DNA from: Synechocystis sp. LKSZ1
GTDB lineage: Bacteria; Cyanobacteriota; Cyanobacteriia; Cyanobacteriales; Microcystaceae
Assembly (NCBI RefSeq): GCF_040436315.1
Contig: NZ_AP031572.1
Span: 3,534,001 to 3,598,000, forward strand
DNA: 64,000 nt
Direction of reading: 5' to 3'
Below are positions 1 to 7,835 of the stretch, piece by piece; position 1 is the first letter of the stretch; each line of letters starts with the position of its first letter. The notes beneath the pieces were generated by a model. It did not search any database, was not told where the DNA came from, and saw only the letters and a program-made list of their open reading frames with translations. The translations under genes and the position numbers were made by a program.

Positions 1-2
1 AA

Positions 3-1073
3 CCAGCGCAGGCCAAAGCGATTGCGGTTGTTTATTTGCTCTACCCCCTTATCTTTAACGTTAACCTGTTTGACTTTCATCCCGAAGTGATCGCGCTACC
101 AGCAATACTCTGGGCCGTCTGGGCGGCTAGGGAGCAAACGTTAACGCAATTTATCGGGGCTATTATCTTAGTTCTGAGTTGTAAGGCAGTCTTATCCCTG
201 ACGGTGATCTTTTTAGGGCTTTGGTTACTTATCTGGCAACGGCGCAGACTCTACGGTGCTATTGCCCTAGGTTCTGGCGCGTTTTGGTTCATTTTCACGA
301 CCCAATGGCTTATTCCCCACTTCAAAGGTGGTGAGGTGGCCGCCGTGGGCCGCTACGATTTTTTAGGTAGTTCGGTTCTGGAAATTGCCGTCAATTTGTT
401 GCTAAAACCCCAACTTGTCCTGGGCCATCTCTTCACTGGGGCCAACTTCATTTATCTGCTACTGCTAATAGCTCCTTTGCTCTGGGGCCTGACTTGGCGA
501 CATCTGGATCCCCTGATCCCGGCCTTGCCGGCCCTGGGCTTAAACCTGTTGACGGATCATCTGCCCCAAAAAGACCTGGTTCATCAATATTCCATTGCCA
601 TTTTTCCCTTTTTACTGATTGCTGTGATTGATAGTTTGGCCCATCAACGGGCTTGGCTTCAGCGGCCCCGTTGGATTCTGCTCTGGGCCTTGGTGGCGTT
701 TCTGGCTTTGGCCAAGTTTGGTTATTTTACGTCTCTCTACCTGCAAAACCTGGACACCTGGCAGGCCTCGCGTCAGGCCATCCAGCAAGTCAGAACCTCT
801 GGGGGCGTCCTCACAACGGCTACCTTGGCCCCGCACCTGAGCCATCGTGTTCTGATTAAACTAGCTATTAATGGAGCTGAAACCCTTGATTTGGGCCAGT
901 TTGACTATGTTGTCCTGAATCAACGCCATCCGGGCTGGGAGATTGAGCCTGGCCTTTTGCCCCGACTCCGAGAGAGCCTCAGCCAACGGCACGATTTCCA
1001 GCTTCGTTACCAGCAAGATGAGGTGGTAGTTTTTCAAAAGCAGTCGCTTCAGACTGGGGAGCGTCAATCCTAA
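3..1073 (+). CDS. DUF2079 family membrane protein (5' truncated by window edge)
   Basis: This is a multi-pass membrane protein of the DUF2079 family, whose function is unknown; the family resembles GT-C type membrane glycosyltransferases, but that link is only an inference. The reading frame is open to the left edge of the window, and the upstream residues (ending VVYLLYPL) align with residues about 137-150 of the next gene, so the real start lies outside. The visible part keeps the NLFDFHPE motif, several hydrophobic helices and a soluble C-terminal tail containing LNQRHPG. It ends in a TAATG overlap with the following paralogue, implying a tandem duplication within one operon with coupled translation. 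Confidence 0.85.
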   Translation, partial: PAQAKAIAVVYLLYPLIFNVNLFDFHPEVIALPAILWAVWAAREQTLTQFIGAIILVLSCKAVLSLTVIFLGLWLLIWQRRRLYGAIALGSGAFWFIFTTQWLIPHFKGGEVAAVGRYDFLGSSVLEIAVNLLLKPQLVLGHLFTGANFIYLLLLIAPLLWGLTWRHLDPLIPALPALGLNLLTDHLPQKDLVHQYSIAIFPFLLIAVIDSLAHQRAWLQRPRWILLWALVAFLALAKFGYFTSLYLQNLDTWQASRQAIQQVRTSGGVLTTATLAPHLSHRVLIKLAINGAETLDLGQFDYVVLNQRHPGWEIEPGLLPRLRESLSQRHDFQLRYQQDEVVVFQKQSLQTGERQS

Positions 1074-2512
1074 TGGCTGGGTTATTTCCCCTGAATACCC
1101 GTTTGCCTGTAGCCCTCTGGAAAGCGGTGGGGGTCAGTTTTATGATTCTTTTAGGGGCCAGCTCTCTAAGGCATCTGCTCTATCATTCCACCGCTTGGGA
1201 TTTGGGTATTTTTGACCAGGCTATCTATCTGATTAGCCAGGGCCAGCCACCGATTTCCTCTTTTCTCCAGGGCCACATTTTAGGAGACCACGCCGCTTTT
1301 ATTTTTTATCCTCTGGCCCTGCTGTATTGGGTTTATCCCAGTGTCTATTGGTTGCTGGGACTCCAGGCTTTCGCCTTAGCCCTGGGAGCTGTTCCCTGCT
1401 ATGGGTTAGCGCGTCAGGCGGGTCTTAGCTGTGGTCTGGCCCTGACCCTGGCTTATGTCTACCTGCTCTATCCTCTGGTTTTCAATCTCAATCTATTTGA
1501 TTTTCACCCGGATGCATTGGCCCTGCCGGCCCTGTTGGGGGCTATCTGGGCCGCACGGGCCCGGCGACCGTTGGTGTTTACCCTGTTGTTGGTGTTGATC
1601 TGTAGCTGTAAAGCGGTATTGGCCTTGGCTGTCGTTGGCTTGGGAGCCTGGTTGGGATTGGAGAAACGTTGGCCCTATGCCGGAATTGCCCTGGGATTGG
1701 GGATTATCTGGTTTGGCCTAGCTACGCAGATTATCATTCCCTACTTTAGTCAGAATCCCGAATCAATTAGCCGCCACCTCTCCCGCTACGGCTACCTGGG
1801 GGCCTCCTTTACCGAGATTGCGGCCAATCTTCTATTCAAACCCTGGTTATTTTTGGGCGGTCTCTTCAATGGCCCTAATCTAGGCTACTGCCTTCTGCTG
1901 GTGCTACCACTCCTCTGGGGCCTACACCCCCACCAGGGCCTGGCCCTCGTTGCTTTGCTGCCTTTTCTGCTGATGAATCTGTTGTCCCAAGACCCCAGTC
2001 AAAAAGATTTATTGCATCAATACTCGTTGCCCATGCTGCCCTTTCTCTTGGTGATAGTGATCGATAGTTTAGCGGCCCAAACAGCCTGGATTCGTAGCCG
2101 TCGTTGGATTCTGGTCTGGAGTCTGGTGTGTTTTTTGGCCCTGGCCAAAATAGGTTACTTTTGGGAGCGTTATCTGACAACCTGGGATACTTGGCAGGCC
2201 ACGCAAACGGCCATCGCGAAAATTACCCCCACTGGCAGTGTTTTAACGAATGCTAATATAGCCCCCCACCTAACCCATCGACCCATGGTGCAGTTGATTA
2301 TCCCCGGTGCAGAAAAGCTCGACTTGACGACCTTTGACTATATTTTGTTAAATCAACGCCATCCCGGTCAGGACAGTTCTCCAGAAGTGGTTCAGGCCCT
2401 TATCGCAGCGATTCAGGAGAATGGCCATTTTCAAACCCAGTTTCAGCAAGATGGGGTCATGCTCTTCACCCAGCCGACTGCGCCCCTAGCCTTGGATTCA
2501 GTCAATCCTTAG
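1073..2512 (+). CDS. DUF2079 family membrane protein, complete tandem paralogue
   Basis: This 479-residue polytopic membrane protein belongs to DUF2079. Near the N-terminus it has the STAWDLGIFDQAIYL signature (about residues 39-53), then NLFDFHPD, about ten hydrophobic helices, and a C-terminal soluble segment with LNQRHPG. It is clearly paralogous to the truncated gene just upstream, whose stop codon overlaps its ATG by one base. Family knowledge places such proteins in the cytoplasmic membrane. A role in glycan or lipid-linked sugar transfer would be a guess from fold similarity only. No catalytic residue can be assigned from the sequence. Its GGCC-rich codon use matches the host background. 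Confidence 0.85.
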   Translation: MAGLFPLNTRLPVALWKAVGVSFMILLGASSLRHLLYHSTAWDLGIFDQAIYLISQGQPPISSFLQGHILGDHAAFIFYPLALLYWVYPSVYWLLGLQAFALALGAVPCYGLARQAGLSCGLALTLAYVYLLYPLVFNLNLFDFHPDALALPALLGAIWAARARRPLVFTLLLVLICSCKAVLALAVVGLGAWLGLEKRWPYAGIALGLGIIWFGLATQIIIPYFSQNPESISRHLSRYGYLGASFTEIAANLLFKPWLFLGGLFNGPNLGYCLLLVLPLLWGLHPHQGLALVALLPFLLMNLLSQDPSQKDLLHQYSLPMLPFLLVIVIDSLAAQTAWIRSRRWILVWSLVCFLALAKIGYFWERYLTTWDTWQATQTAIAKITPTGSVLTNANIAPHLTHRPMVQLIIPGAEKLDLTTFDYILLNQRHPGQDSSPEVVQALIAAIQENGHFQTQFQQDGVMLFTQPTAPLALDSVNP

Positions 2513-2526
2513 CAGCAACCCATGGC

Positions 2527-2973
2527 TTAGGTTAATCCCCCTAAACGAATTCCGGCCCCTAGAATGACGAACAACACCGCCAAGGTAGTCACCCCGATAA
2601 TGTGATAGGCCAGGGCCTGGAGAGTTTCCTGGGTTAAGTTAGGAATGATAAAGAAGCGGGCATGAATGGCCAGGGCCAGCGTTCCCAGCAGTAGCAAGAG
2701 CTTGAGGCCGATATAGGTCGATAGGTAGGACTCAAAGGCCCAGAAGCTCTGGAAGCCAGGAAAATAGATCCAAGTCAGACCCAAACCTGTGATCACCTGG
2801 AGTAATAGGGCCGCCAGGCCTAAGTTCTCGAAGTGTTCTTCAAACTGATGGATGCGGTCAGGGTCACGATTTTTCAAGGCCCCCGGTAAAACCATCATCG
2901 CCAGGACGAGGTGGCCGCCCGTCCAGACAGTGGATCCTAAGGTGTGCAGAATAACCAGAAGTTTGAACAGCAT
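2527..2973 (-). CDS. CopD-like small membrane protein with conserved histidines
   Basis: The 148-residue protein has four predicted membrane helices, with His residues in the first helix (LHTLGS, then GGHLVLA) and further His residues in the third and fourth. This arrangement is typical of the CopD superfamily of copper- or heme-binding membrane proteins, which also includes HemJ-type proteins. The sequence does not decide between copper handling and heme binding. It is convergent with the DUF2079 pair, 14 nt away. Its 5' side faces the 290-bp gap before the small gene at 3264. Start: the ATG at 2973 begins directly with the first hydrophobic helix and no signal peptide is evident. Confidence 0.7.
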   Translation of the reverse strand: MLFKLLVILHTLGSTVWTGGHLVLAMMVLPGALKNRDPDRIHQFEEHFENLGLAALLLQVITGLGLTWIYFPGFQSFWAFESYLSTYIGLKLLLLLGTLALAIHARFFIIPNLTQETLQALAYHIIGVTTLAVLFVILGAGIRLGGLT

Positions 2974-3087
2974 AAAGATTAATGACCCAGCATTATTAAT
3001 CAGGATATGTCACGATTTGTGAATTTATTGTGATGGATTAGGCTAGAATGACTCTCTTTTGTAAGAATAAATACAGAAAATGTCTGG

Positions 3088-3113
3088 CCCTTCGCCCTCA
3101 TTTTCCCGAAGGG
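3088..3113 (+). other. Perfect 7-bp inverted repeat in the leader of the 97-residue-region gene
   Basis: CCCTTCG and CGAAGGG form a perfect 7-bp stem with a 12-nt loop, lying 150 nt before the next gene. A plausible -10 element (TAGAAT, 3044-3049) lies just upstream without a good -35, so the hairpin could sit in a long 5' leader. There is no T-tract, so it does not look like a terminator. The rest of the 2974-3263 gap shows nothing else recognisable. Confidence 0.35.
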
Positions 3114-3263
3114 AAAGCATTGTCCAGAAATCCCCATAGATTGTGTCCCTGGCAGGAGATGGAAGCCTGTCTACGATCTTCCTAAGCATCAGTCAACCCT
3201 TATGACTTGTGGGTATGGAACGAGGGGAACAGGAAAATATTCGAGGAATATGGAGTACTGACC

Positions 3264-3500
3264 ATGCCGACCGACTCCCCCATTGACTGGGATGAAATGT
3301 TTGAGTATTTACCCGGAACAATGGTAGAACTCAAGGCTAAGCCAGGGGTCTTATATCAAATTGATTGCTACGAAACCATCATGGTACCGCCCATTTGGTT
3401 GGTGGATGATCCTCGACCACGCTACCCCCACGAGATGCGAATTGTCTCGCGCCAGCAGGTTCAGGCCTGTCAATTAGAGCTACAATCACTGCTCCCATAG
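3264..3500 (+). CDS. Conserved small cyanobacterial-type hypothetical protein
   Basis: This is a 78-residue acidic soluble protein beginning MPTDSPIDWDEMF. No domain is recognised. It has a compact core with the pattern PGTMVELKAKPGVLYQI and a C-terminal segment PHEMRIVSRQQV, and no membrane segment or signal peptide. The frame is open upstream to a GTG/ATG-like start at 3207. The ATG at 3264 is preferred because it has a GGAG ribosome-binding site about 9 nt upstream and because the residues encoded before it look non-coding. It is convergent with the ClC gene (14 nt gap) and may have a long leader. Confidence 0.6.
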   Translation: MPTDSPIDWDEMFEYLPGTMVELKAKPGVLYQIDCYETIMVPPIWLVDDPRPRYPHEMRIVSRQQVQACQLELQSLLP

Positions 3501-3513
3501 GCTTTCCTCGCGT

Positions 3514-4782
3514 TCACTTTTCTTGCGCTCGAATAAACGGCAGTTTGGGAGATAGAAAAAAACCGACTAAACTCGCAAACAAAATGGGCGCAAAGGGAGT
3601 GAAGCCAGTCAATTTGCTGAGCAACAGAGTTGTACTAATTGGAGTGCGTGTTACCGCAGCGTTTAAGGCTGCCATGGTGGTAATCATTGAGAGTACCGGA
3701 TGTACCCCAGGTATAAGCAGAGATAGAGCTTTACCGATACAGGCTCCAGTAAAAAAGAGGGGAATGATAAATCCGCCGCGCCATTCTCCGTTCACGGTAG
3801 TTGCTATCGCTAACATTTTTGCACCCGCTAAAAGTAGTAGGGCAAAGGCTGTTGCATTCTGTTCCAAAACTAGATTCAGTTCTTCATGCCCAAAGTAGCG
3901 TGTGAGTGGACACAAGATAGCCAGAACCCCCAGGATCAAGCCAGCCAAAGTTGTTCGGACATAAACTGGGCCAGGAATTTGCTGAAATAGCCATTGACAT
4001 CGCTTGAAAATTCCGATGAAAATCCAGGCGGCGAGCGCCCCAAGAATCCCACATCCCATTGCCCAAACAAAATCATTGATGTCATGGATTAGATACTGAG
4101 GAAACTGCCAGGTTGGCCCAATTCCTAAACGTGTGATCCAGACAAACACTAGGTAGCTTGCGCAACTTGACACAATTGCCGGCAAAATTGCCTCATAATA
4201 TTCGACTACATGCTGATGATGCAGGATTTCTAGTGCAAAGAAAGCACCTCCTAACGGTGCCCCAAACAATGCAGTGAAGCCGGCTGCCATGCCTGCCAAG
4301 CTAAGGGAGCGCAGGTCTTCTCCTTCTAGCTGCAACCGATCTGCAATCCAGGTACCAAAGGAACCCGTTACTTGTACCATTGGGGCTTCAGGGCCTAAAC
4401 TACCTCCGGCGGAAATGCTTAGCAGTGAAGTCAGAAGCATAGCCGGATTTTCGTGAGTATCAATTCGTCCGCCCCGAGAATGGATATTATCTACGATCAA
4501 GCCAATCTCACCGGGTTGCCCCAATCGATGAATGACTAATCCGATCAACAGTCCGGCGCAAGGCATGATGACCAGGAGACTCAGACTGTGAAGCGCTCGC
4601 ACAAACTCAGTGAGTCGCTCTAAAACCGTCCAATATAGACCCGCAAACAGCCCACACCCAATCCCAATCATCACCCAGTAAATAATCTGACGCGATAGAT
4701 TCAGCCGCTGATGGATCACCAAAGAACGGAGGCAACGACTCAACCTCTCGAACAGGCGGAAACGAACATGTTGATGAGTCAA
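3514..4782 (-). CDS. ClC family chloride channel / H+-Cl- antiporter
   Basis: This 422-residue polytopic membrane protein has ClC hallmarks: a glycine-rich selectivity segment GGSLGPEAP (about residues 126-134), with Glu132 in the place of the gating glutamate of the GREGP motif, followed by SLAGMAAGFTALFGAPLGGAFFALE and, late in the protein, a GGFIIPLFFTGACIGK segment. Such proteins move chloride or other anions across the cytoplasmic membrane, either as channels or coupled to protons. No C-terminal CBS domains are present. It lies 47 nt downstream of the HPP gene on the same strand, so both are probably co-transcribed. GGCC content is low compared with the flanks, suggesting acquisition by transfer. 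Confidence 0.85.
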   Translation of the reverse strand: MTHQHVRFRLFERLSRCLRSLVIHQRLNLSRQIIYWVMIGIGCGLFAGLYWTVLERLTEFVRALHSLSLLVIMPCAGLLIGLVIHRLGQPGEIGLIVDNIHSRGGRIDTHENPAMLLTSLLSISAGGSLGPEAPMVQVTGSFGTWIADRLQLEGEDLRSLSLAGMAAGFTALFGAPLGGAFFALEILHHQHVVEYYEAILPAIVSSCASYLVFVWITRLGIGPTWQFPQYLIHDINDFVWAMGCGILGALAAWIFIGIFKRCQWLFQQIPGPVYVRTTLAGLILGVLAILCPLTRYFGHEELNLVLEQNATAFALLLLAGAKMLAIATTVNGEWRGGFIIPLFFTGACIGKALSLLIPGVHPVLSMITTMAALNAAVTRTPISTTLLLSKLTGFTPFAPILFASLVGFFLSPKLPFIRAQEK

Positions 4783-4829
4783 GATAAATTCAGAGTTGAA
4801 TGAAGAGGTTTAGTAACTGGTGTATTGCA

Positions 4830-5387
4830 CTATAACCAGTGTTTGGGATAGGTTCTTTCTTCTGCTAGATTATTGAAGATAACAGCACACAAGACTAAAA
4901 GCATTGACCCCTCAAAGGTTGGTGTCATGATAAACTGCCAGTCTGGTTTGGTCATCATGACTACCAAGGCAACAGCTCCCGAAGGAGGATGTACGGTTCC
5001 AGTTAATTGCATGATGCCAATAGCTAGCGAAACGGCCATTCCCATCGCCATCGGTGAAGAACCGAAAAAATGCAAAATCGTCAGACTCACCAAGGCCGCC
5101 AAGAAATTGCCACCAATAACATTACGGGGTTGTGCTAAAGGGCTATCGGGAACACCAAAGATCAAAACGCTAGTGGCACCAAAAGGGGCCATCAAAAAGG
5201 GAGAGTTCGTTTTTACTGTCAGATAAGCGCAGATGGAGATCGCCAGAAAACTGCCGAACCAACTCCAAAAAATGTGACGATGATGAGGCTTCTCAATTGC
5301 GCAAGTTAAAGGGCAAGAGCGCCATCGGTGGAAGGTTTTGAACCAATAGTTTTCCCATTTCGAGCGGGCTTTCCTGTAGTTAAGCAT
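4830..5387 (-). CDS. HPP family integral membrane protein (possible nitrite/anion transporter)
   Basis: The 185-residue protein has about four or five membrane helices and the defining His-Pro-Pro motif (H133-P134-P135 in TGTVHPPSGA), together with the MAPFGATSVLIFG segment typical of the HPP family. Members in chloroplasts and cyanobacteria have been reported to transport nitrite, which is the best functional hint; the substrate here is inferred. It is the first gene of a likely two-gene unit with the ClC channel, which would pair two anion transport proteins. Base use is poorer in GGCC than in surrounding genes. Confidence 0.8.
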   Translation of the reverse strand: MLNYRKARSKWENYWFKTFHRWRSCPLTCAIEKPHHRHIFWSWFGSFLAISICAYLTVKTNSPFLMAPFGATSVLIFGVPDSPLAQPRNVIGGNFLAALVSLTILHFFGSSPMAMGMAVSLAIGIMQLTGTVHPPSGAVALVVMMTKPDWQFIMTPTFEGSMLLVLCAVIFNNLAEERTYPKHWL

Positions 5388-5773
5388 GAAGGATTAGGCA
5401 CTCCTAAAAATACTGCTAAAGCATTGACATGTACTGTAGTGAACGATAATCATCAAGCTCAGTGAAGATGAGCAACCTACAATTGAGGCGATAAGCGGCT
5501 CCATGGGAGAGAGTCATTGCCCCACAAAAGTTAAGATAGCATGACATTTCGCCAAAAAATAGAAAAAAGTAGCTTACTACACAGTATTTTGCTAGAGCGT
5601 AGACTTGTATTAAATCAGCGGTTGATAAACGAAGGGTCGCCCTAAGCCTTTTTGTGGGACAGTTCAGGGTAGCTCTGGAAAAAGAAAGGATTCAGAGAAA
5701 AGAAAATCTTTTAGCGAAAAAACGGAAGAAAAAGGTAGGGTTTTCCGCCAACGAGGGAAAATTCTAGGCTAAG
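5388..5773. other. 386-bp intergenic region between the HPP gene and kaiA3-like gene
   Basis: No convincing gene is seen here. The region is AT-rich. It separates divergently transcribed units (HPP/ClC leftward, kaiA3-like rightward), so promoters for both should lie inside. A TTGACA hexamer at 5424-5429 is followed by GATAAT at 5445-5450, but the 15-nt spacing is short and the match is on the + strand far from the start codon. The region also holds a spaced 9-bp inverted repeat, listed separately. Confidence 0.5.
5521..5658. repeat. 138-bp segment bounded by 9-bp inverted repeats, possible mobile-element remnant
   Basis: CCCACAAAA at 5521-5529 is matched by TTTTGTGGG at 5650-5658, with weaker inward similarity (TTAAG against CTTAGG on the complementary strand). 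The interior is AT-rich and non-coding. Such spacing fits a small non-autonomous element or the two ends of a deleted insertion sequence beside a compositionally unusual gene pair. No target-site duplication was seen, so a chance match cannot be excluded. Confidence 0.3.
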
Positions 5774-6748
5774 GTGCCTAATGCTAAAATTAGCAAGCTT
5801 TTTGATTCACCCCCCATCGGGTCATCTACTCCTGTCACGCATTTCATACCGCCTCAACCCAGCATGTTATCCGTGAATCATGAACCCTATCAAGTCCTTC
5901 TGATTGAAGATGAATTAGCGATGGCTGAGTGGATGCACGGCCTGCTTATGGTGTCTCCCTGCCGTGTGACCCCGAGGGAACAGTGTTTTAGTTGGAGGTG
6001 TGTGGCTTCCTTGGTTGAGGCAAACCACTATCTCGAAGCCCAGGCGGTGGATATTGTGGTGCTGGATTTAGGCTTGCAGGGGCCGGAGCAGACGGGGGGC
6101 CTAGGCATCTTAAGCCAACTGCGGGAACAACTGCCCACAACGGCCCTGGTGGTCTATACCAAAGATGATAATGAAACCTTGATTATTCAGGCTTTTCAGT
6201 ACGGAGCTGATGGTTATCTCCGCCTGCAAACTCTGGATACGAATCTATTAACTTACGAACTGCTTTCAGCCAAGGAACGACAAAACTATCGCAGTAATTT
6301 GGCCCAGCAGCAAAACCTAGCCCGTCAAGAACAGGAATTTTTGGCCCTGGAATCCCTCGCCGCTTCTTCTACGAGCATCACAGCTCGTCTCTTTGGCTCC
6401 GAAACTATTCAAGAATACTTGCCGGAGATTTTTGCGGAGTTGAGTCAATCCTACGGTCAACTTCTGGACTTGGCCCTGGAGCAAAGAATTTACAAAGTTG
6501 ACCATAATTTGTCAGAAGACCTGCGGATACTCGCCGATAAAATGGGATTTCTCAAGGCCAGTCCCCGCGATATTATTGAGCTCCACACCGTTACCCTGCG
6601 GGAAAAAAATCAGGATGTTCCCCTGGCTAAGGCCCAAGGTTATGTGACAGAGGGCCGACTGATGGTTCTAGAATTAATGGGCTACCTGGCCACTTTCTAC
6701 CGAAAGTACTATATTGGCCTGAGTCGGCTTAATTTAACTACCAAATAA
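5774..6748 (+). CDS. kaiA3: KaiA3-like chimeric clock protein (receiver domain + KaiA C-terminal domain)
   Basis: Residues about 39-165 form a NarL-type response-regulator receiver: E45/D46 acidic pair, D98 in VVLDLG as phospho-acceptor position, T129. The usual conserved lysine of the GYLxK motif is replaced (GADGYLRLQ). Residues about 205-312 resemble the helical C-terminal KaiC-stimulating domain of KaiA: DIIELH, a Glu-Gly-Arg (TEGR) segment and a final YLATFYRKYY helix align with the corresponding KaiA segments. A protein of this architecture beside KaiB3 in Synechocystis is known as KaiA3 and acts with KaiB3-KaiC3. It lies 22 nt before the kaiB homologue. The start is uncertain: GTG at 5774 has AGG 6 nt upstream, while ATG at 5864 removes 30 low-complexity residues. 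Confidence 0.82.
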   Translation: MPNAKISKLFDSPPIGSSTPVTHFIPPQPSMLSVNHEPYQVLLIEDELAMAEWMHGLLMVSPCRVTPREQCFSWRCVASLVEANHYLEAQAVDIVVLDLGLQGPEQTGGLGILSQLREQLPTTALVVYTKDDNETLIIQAFQYGADGYLRLQTLDTNLLTYELLSAKERQNYRSNLAQQQNLARQEQEFLALESLAASSTSITARLFGSETIQEYLPEIFAELSQSYGQLLDLALEQRIYKVDHNLSEDLRILADKMGFLKASPRDIIELHTVTLREKNQDVPLAKAQGYVTEGRLMVLELMGYLATFYRKYYIGLSRLNLTTK

Positions 6749-6770
6749 TAATCCGATTCCGACGGTTTCC

Positions 6771-7064
6771 ATGAATAAATATCTCCTCAAACTCTACATT
6801 ACTGGCGACTCCATCCATTCCCAGCGGGCCATTGCCAATATTGTGCGCATCTGCCGAGAAGAACTCAATAACCAATACCAGGTGGAAATAATCGACGTTT
6901 TGGAACAACCCCATCGGGCCGAACAGGAGAAAGTGATGGTGACACCGACCCTGATCAAACAATTACCCCCGCCCCTACAACGCATTATTGGCGATATGTC
7001 CAACACTCAGCGGGTCTTGTTTGGGCTAGACTTACTTCCCAGTGAATTGGAACTTAATGCCTAG
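6771..7064 (+). CDS. kaiB3: KaiB3-like circadian clock protein
   Basis: The 97-residue protein has the KaiB thioredoxin-like pattern: KYLLKLYITG, IIDVLEQP, VMVTPTLIKQLPPPLQRIIGD and a closing VLFGLDLL, all matching KaiB in order and spacing. KaiB binds phosphorylated KaiC and switches the oscillator towards dephosphorylation. It follows the KaiA3-like gene by 22 nt, so the pair is almost certainly one operon, and this neighbour marks it as the KaiB3 type rather than the kaiABC-linked KaiB1. It lacks the long acidic C-terminal tail of KaiB1-type proteins. No kaiC is present in the window. Its last 11 nt overlap the convergent cobI gene. Confidence 0.85.
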   Translation: MNKYLLKLYITGDSIHSQRAIANIVRICREELNNQYQVEIIDVLEQPHRAEQEKVMVTPTLIKQLPPPLQRIIGDMSNTQRVLFGLDLLPSELELNA

Positions 7065-7770
7065 GATTTTGGATAATCAGCAGGGAAAAATAGGACAACG
7101 TTAGCTCTGGATAGCCATCCAGGGGATGATAAATTTTTTCTCCGGGGGTCGAGGCCCGCTCCACCAACCAAGCCTGGCCCAGAAGCTCCCGGGCCGCCAG
7201 GATAGACCAAACCTGGCCGTAGACCAAACGCACCTTCATCAGCACGATGACATCAGCCCAGTCTAGGGCCTGCTCCAGTTCCTGGGGATGGTACAAAGCT
7301 GGTAAAACCGCCAACCGTTGGTCTTGCATCGTCAAGGGGAGGCCTAGAACCGAGGCCGCCACCATGGGAGAACTGACCCCTGGAATTCGTTGAATCAAGA
7401 CTTCTGGATGCTGGGCCTGGAGGGTTTGGGCCAGGTAGGTAAAAGTACTATAAAAACTAATATCTCCTTCACAGGCAAAGGCCACATCCCGGCCCTGCCG
7501 TAGGTAATCCCAAACGGTCGCCGCTGCCCTCTGCCAGGCCTGGGCCAACACATCGGTGTCTAGAACATAGGGAAAAGTCAAGGCCAGGGTAATTTGTTCA
7601 GGTTGTAGGTAGGGCCGAATAATCTCTTCCGCAATACCGGGTTGGCCCCGTAAACCCGCCGGAAAGGCGACAACGGGAACACGCTGTAAACAGTTGAGGG
7701 CCTTGAGGGTGAGCAATTCCGGATCGCCCGTCCCCACACTCACTCCCCAGAGGATGCCCAGTTTTTGCAT
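7054..7770 (-). CDS. cobI: Precorrin-2 C20-methyltransferase
   Basis: The 238-residue protein is a SAM-dependent tetrapyrrole methylase of the cobalamin (vitamin B12) corrin pathway, methylating C20 of precorrin-2 (the cobalt-first counterpart is CbiL). The N-terminal GVSVGTGDPELLTLKAL glycine loop, ACEGDISFYSTFTYL and the RIPGVSSP segment are classic for this subfamily, and the length is usual for it. It is convergent with kaiB3 (11-nt overlap) and divergent from nadK. No other B12 genes are adjacent, which is common in cyanobacteria, where the pathway is dispersed. Confidence 0.88.
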   Translation of the reverse strand: MQKLGILWGVSVGTGDPELLTLKALNCLQRVPVVAFPAGLRGQPGIAEEIIRPYLQPEQITLALTFPYVLDTDVLAQAWQRAAATVWDYLRQGRDVAFACEGDISFYSTFTYLAQTLQAQHPEVLIQRIPGVSSPMVAASVLGLPLTMQDQRLAVLPALYHPQELEQALDWADVIVLMKVRLVYGQVWSILAARELLGQAWLVERASTPGEKIYHPLDGYPELTLSYFSLLIIQNPRH

Positions 7771-7835
7771 TGACCACTCTCAGTTCACCATCGATACTCT
7801 ACTATGGGAGGGCCCTCCCCATTTCTCGTCCTACC

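Noticed and set aside
5424-5450. TTGACA...GATAAT promoter candidate
   Set aside because: The spacing of 15 nt is too short and the site is more than 300 nt from the start codon; kept only as a remark.
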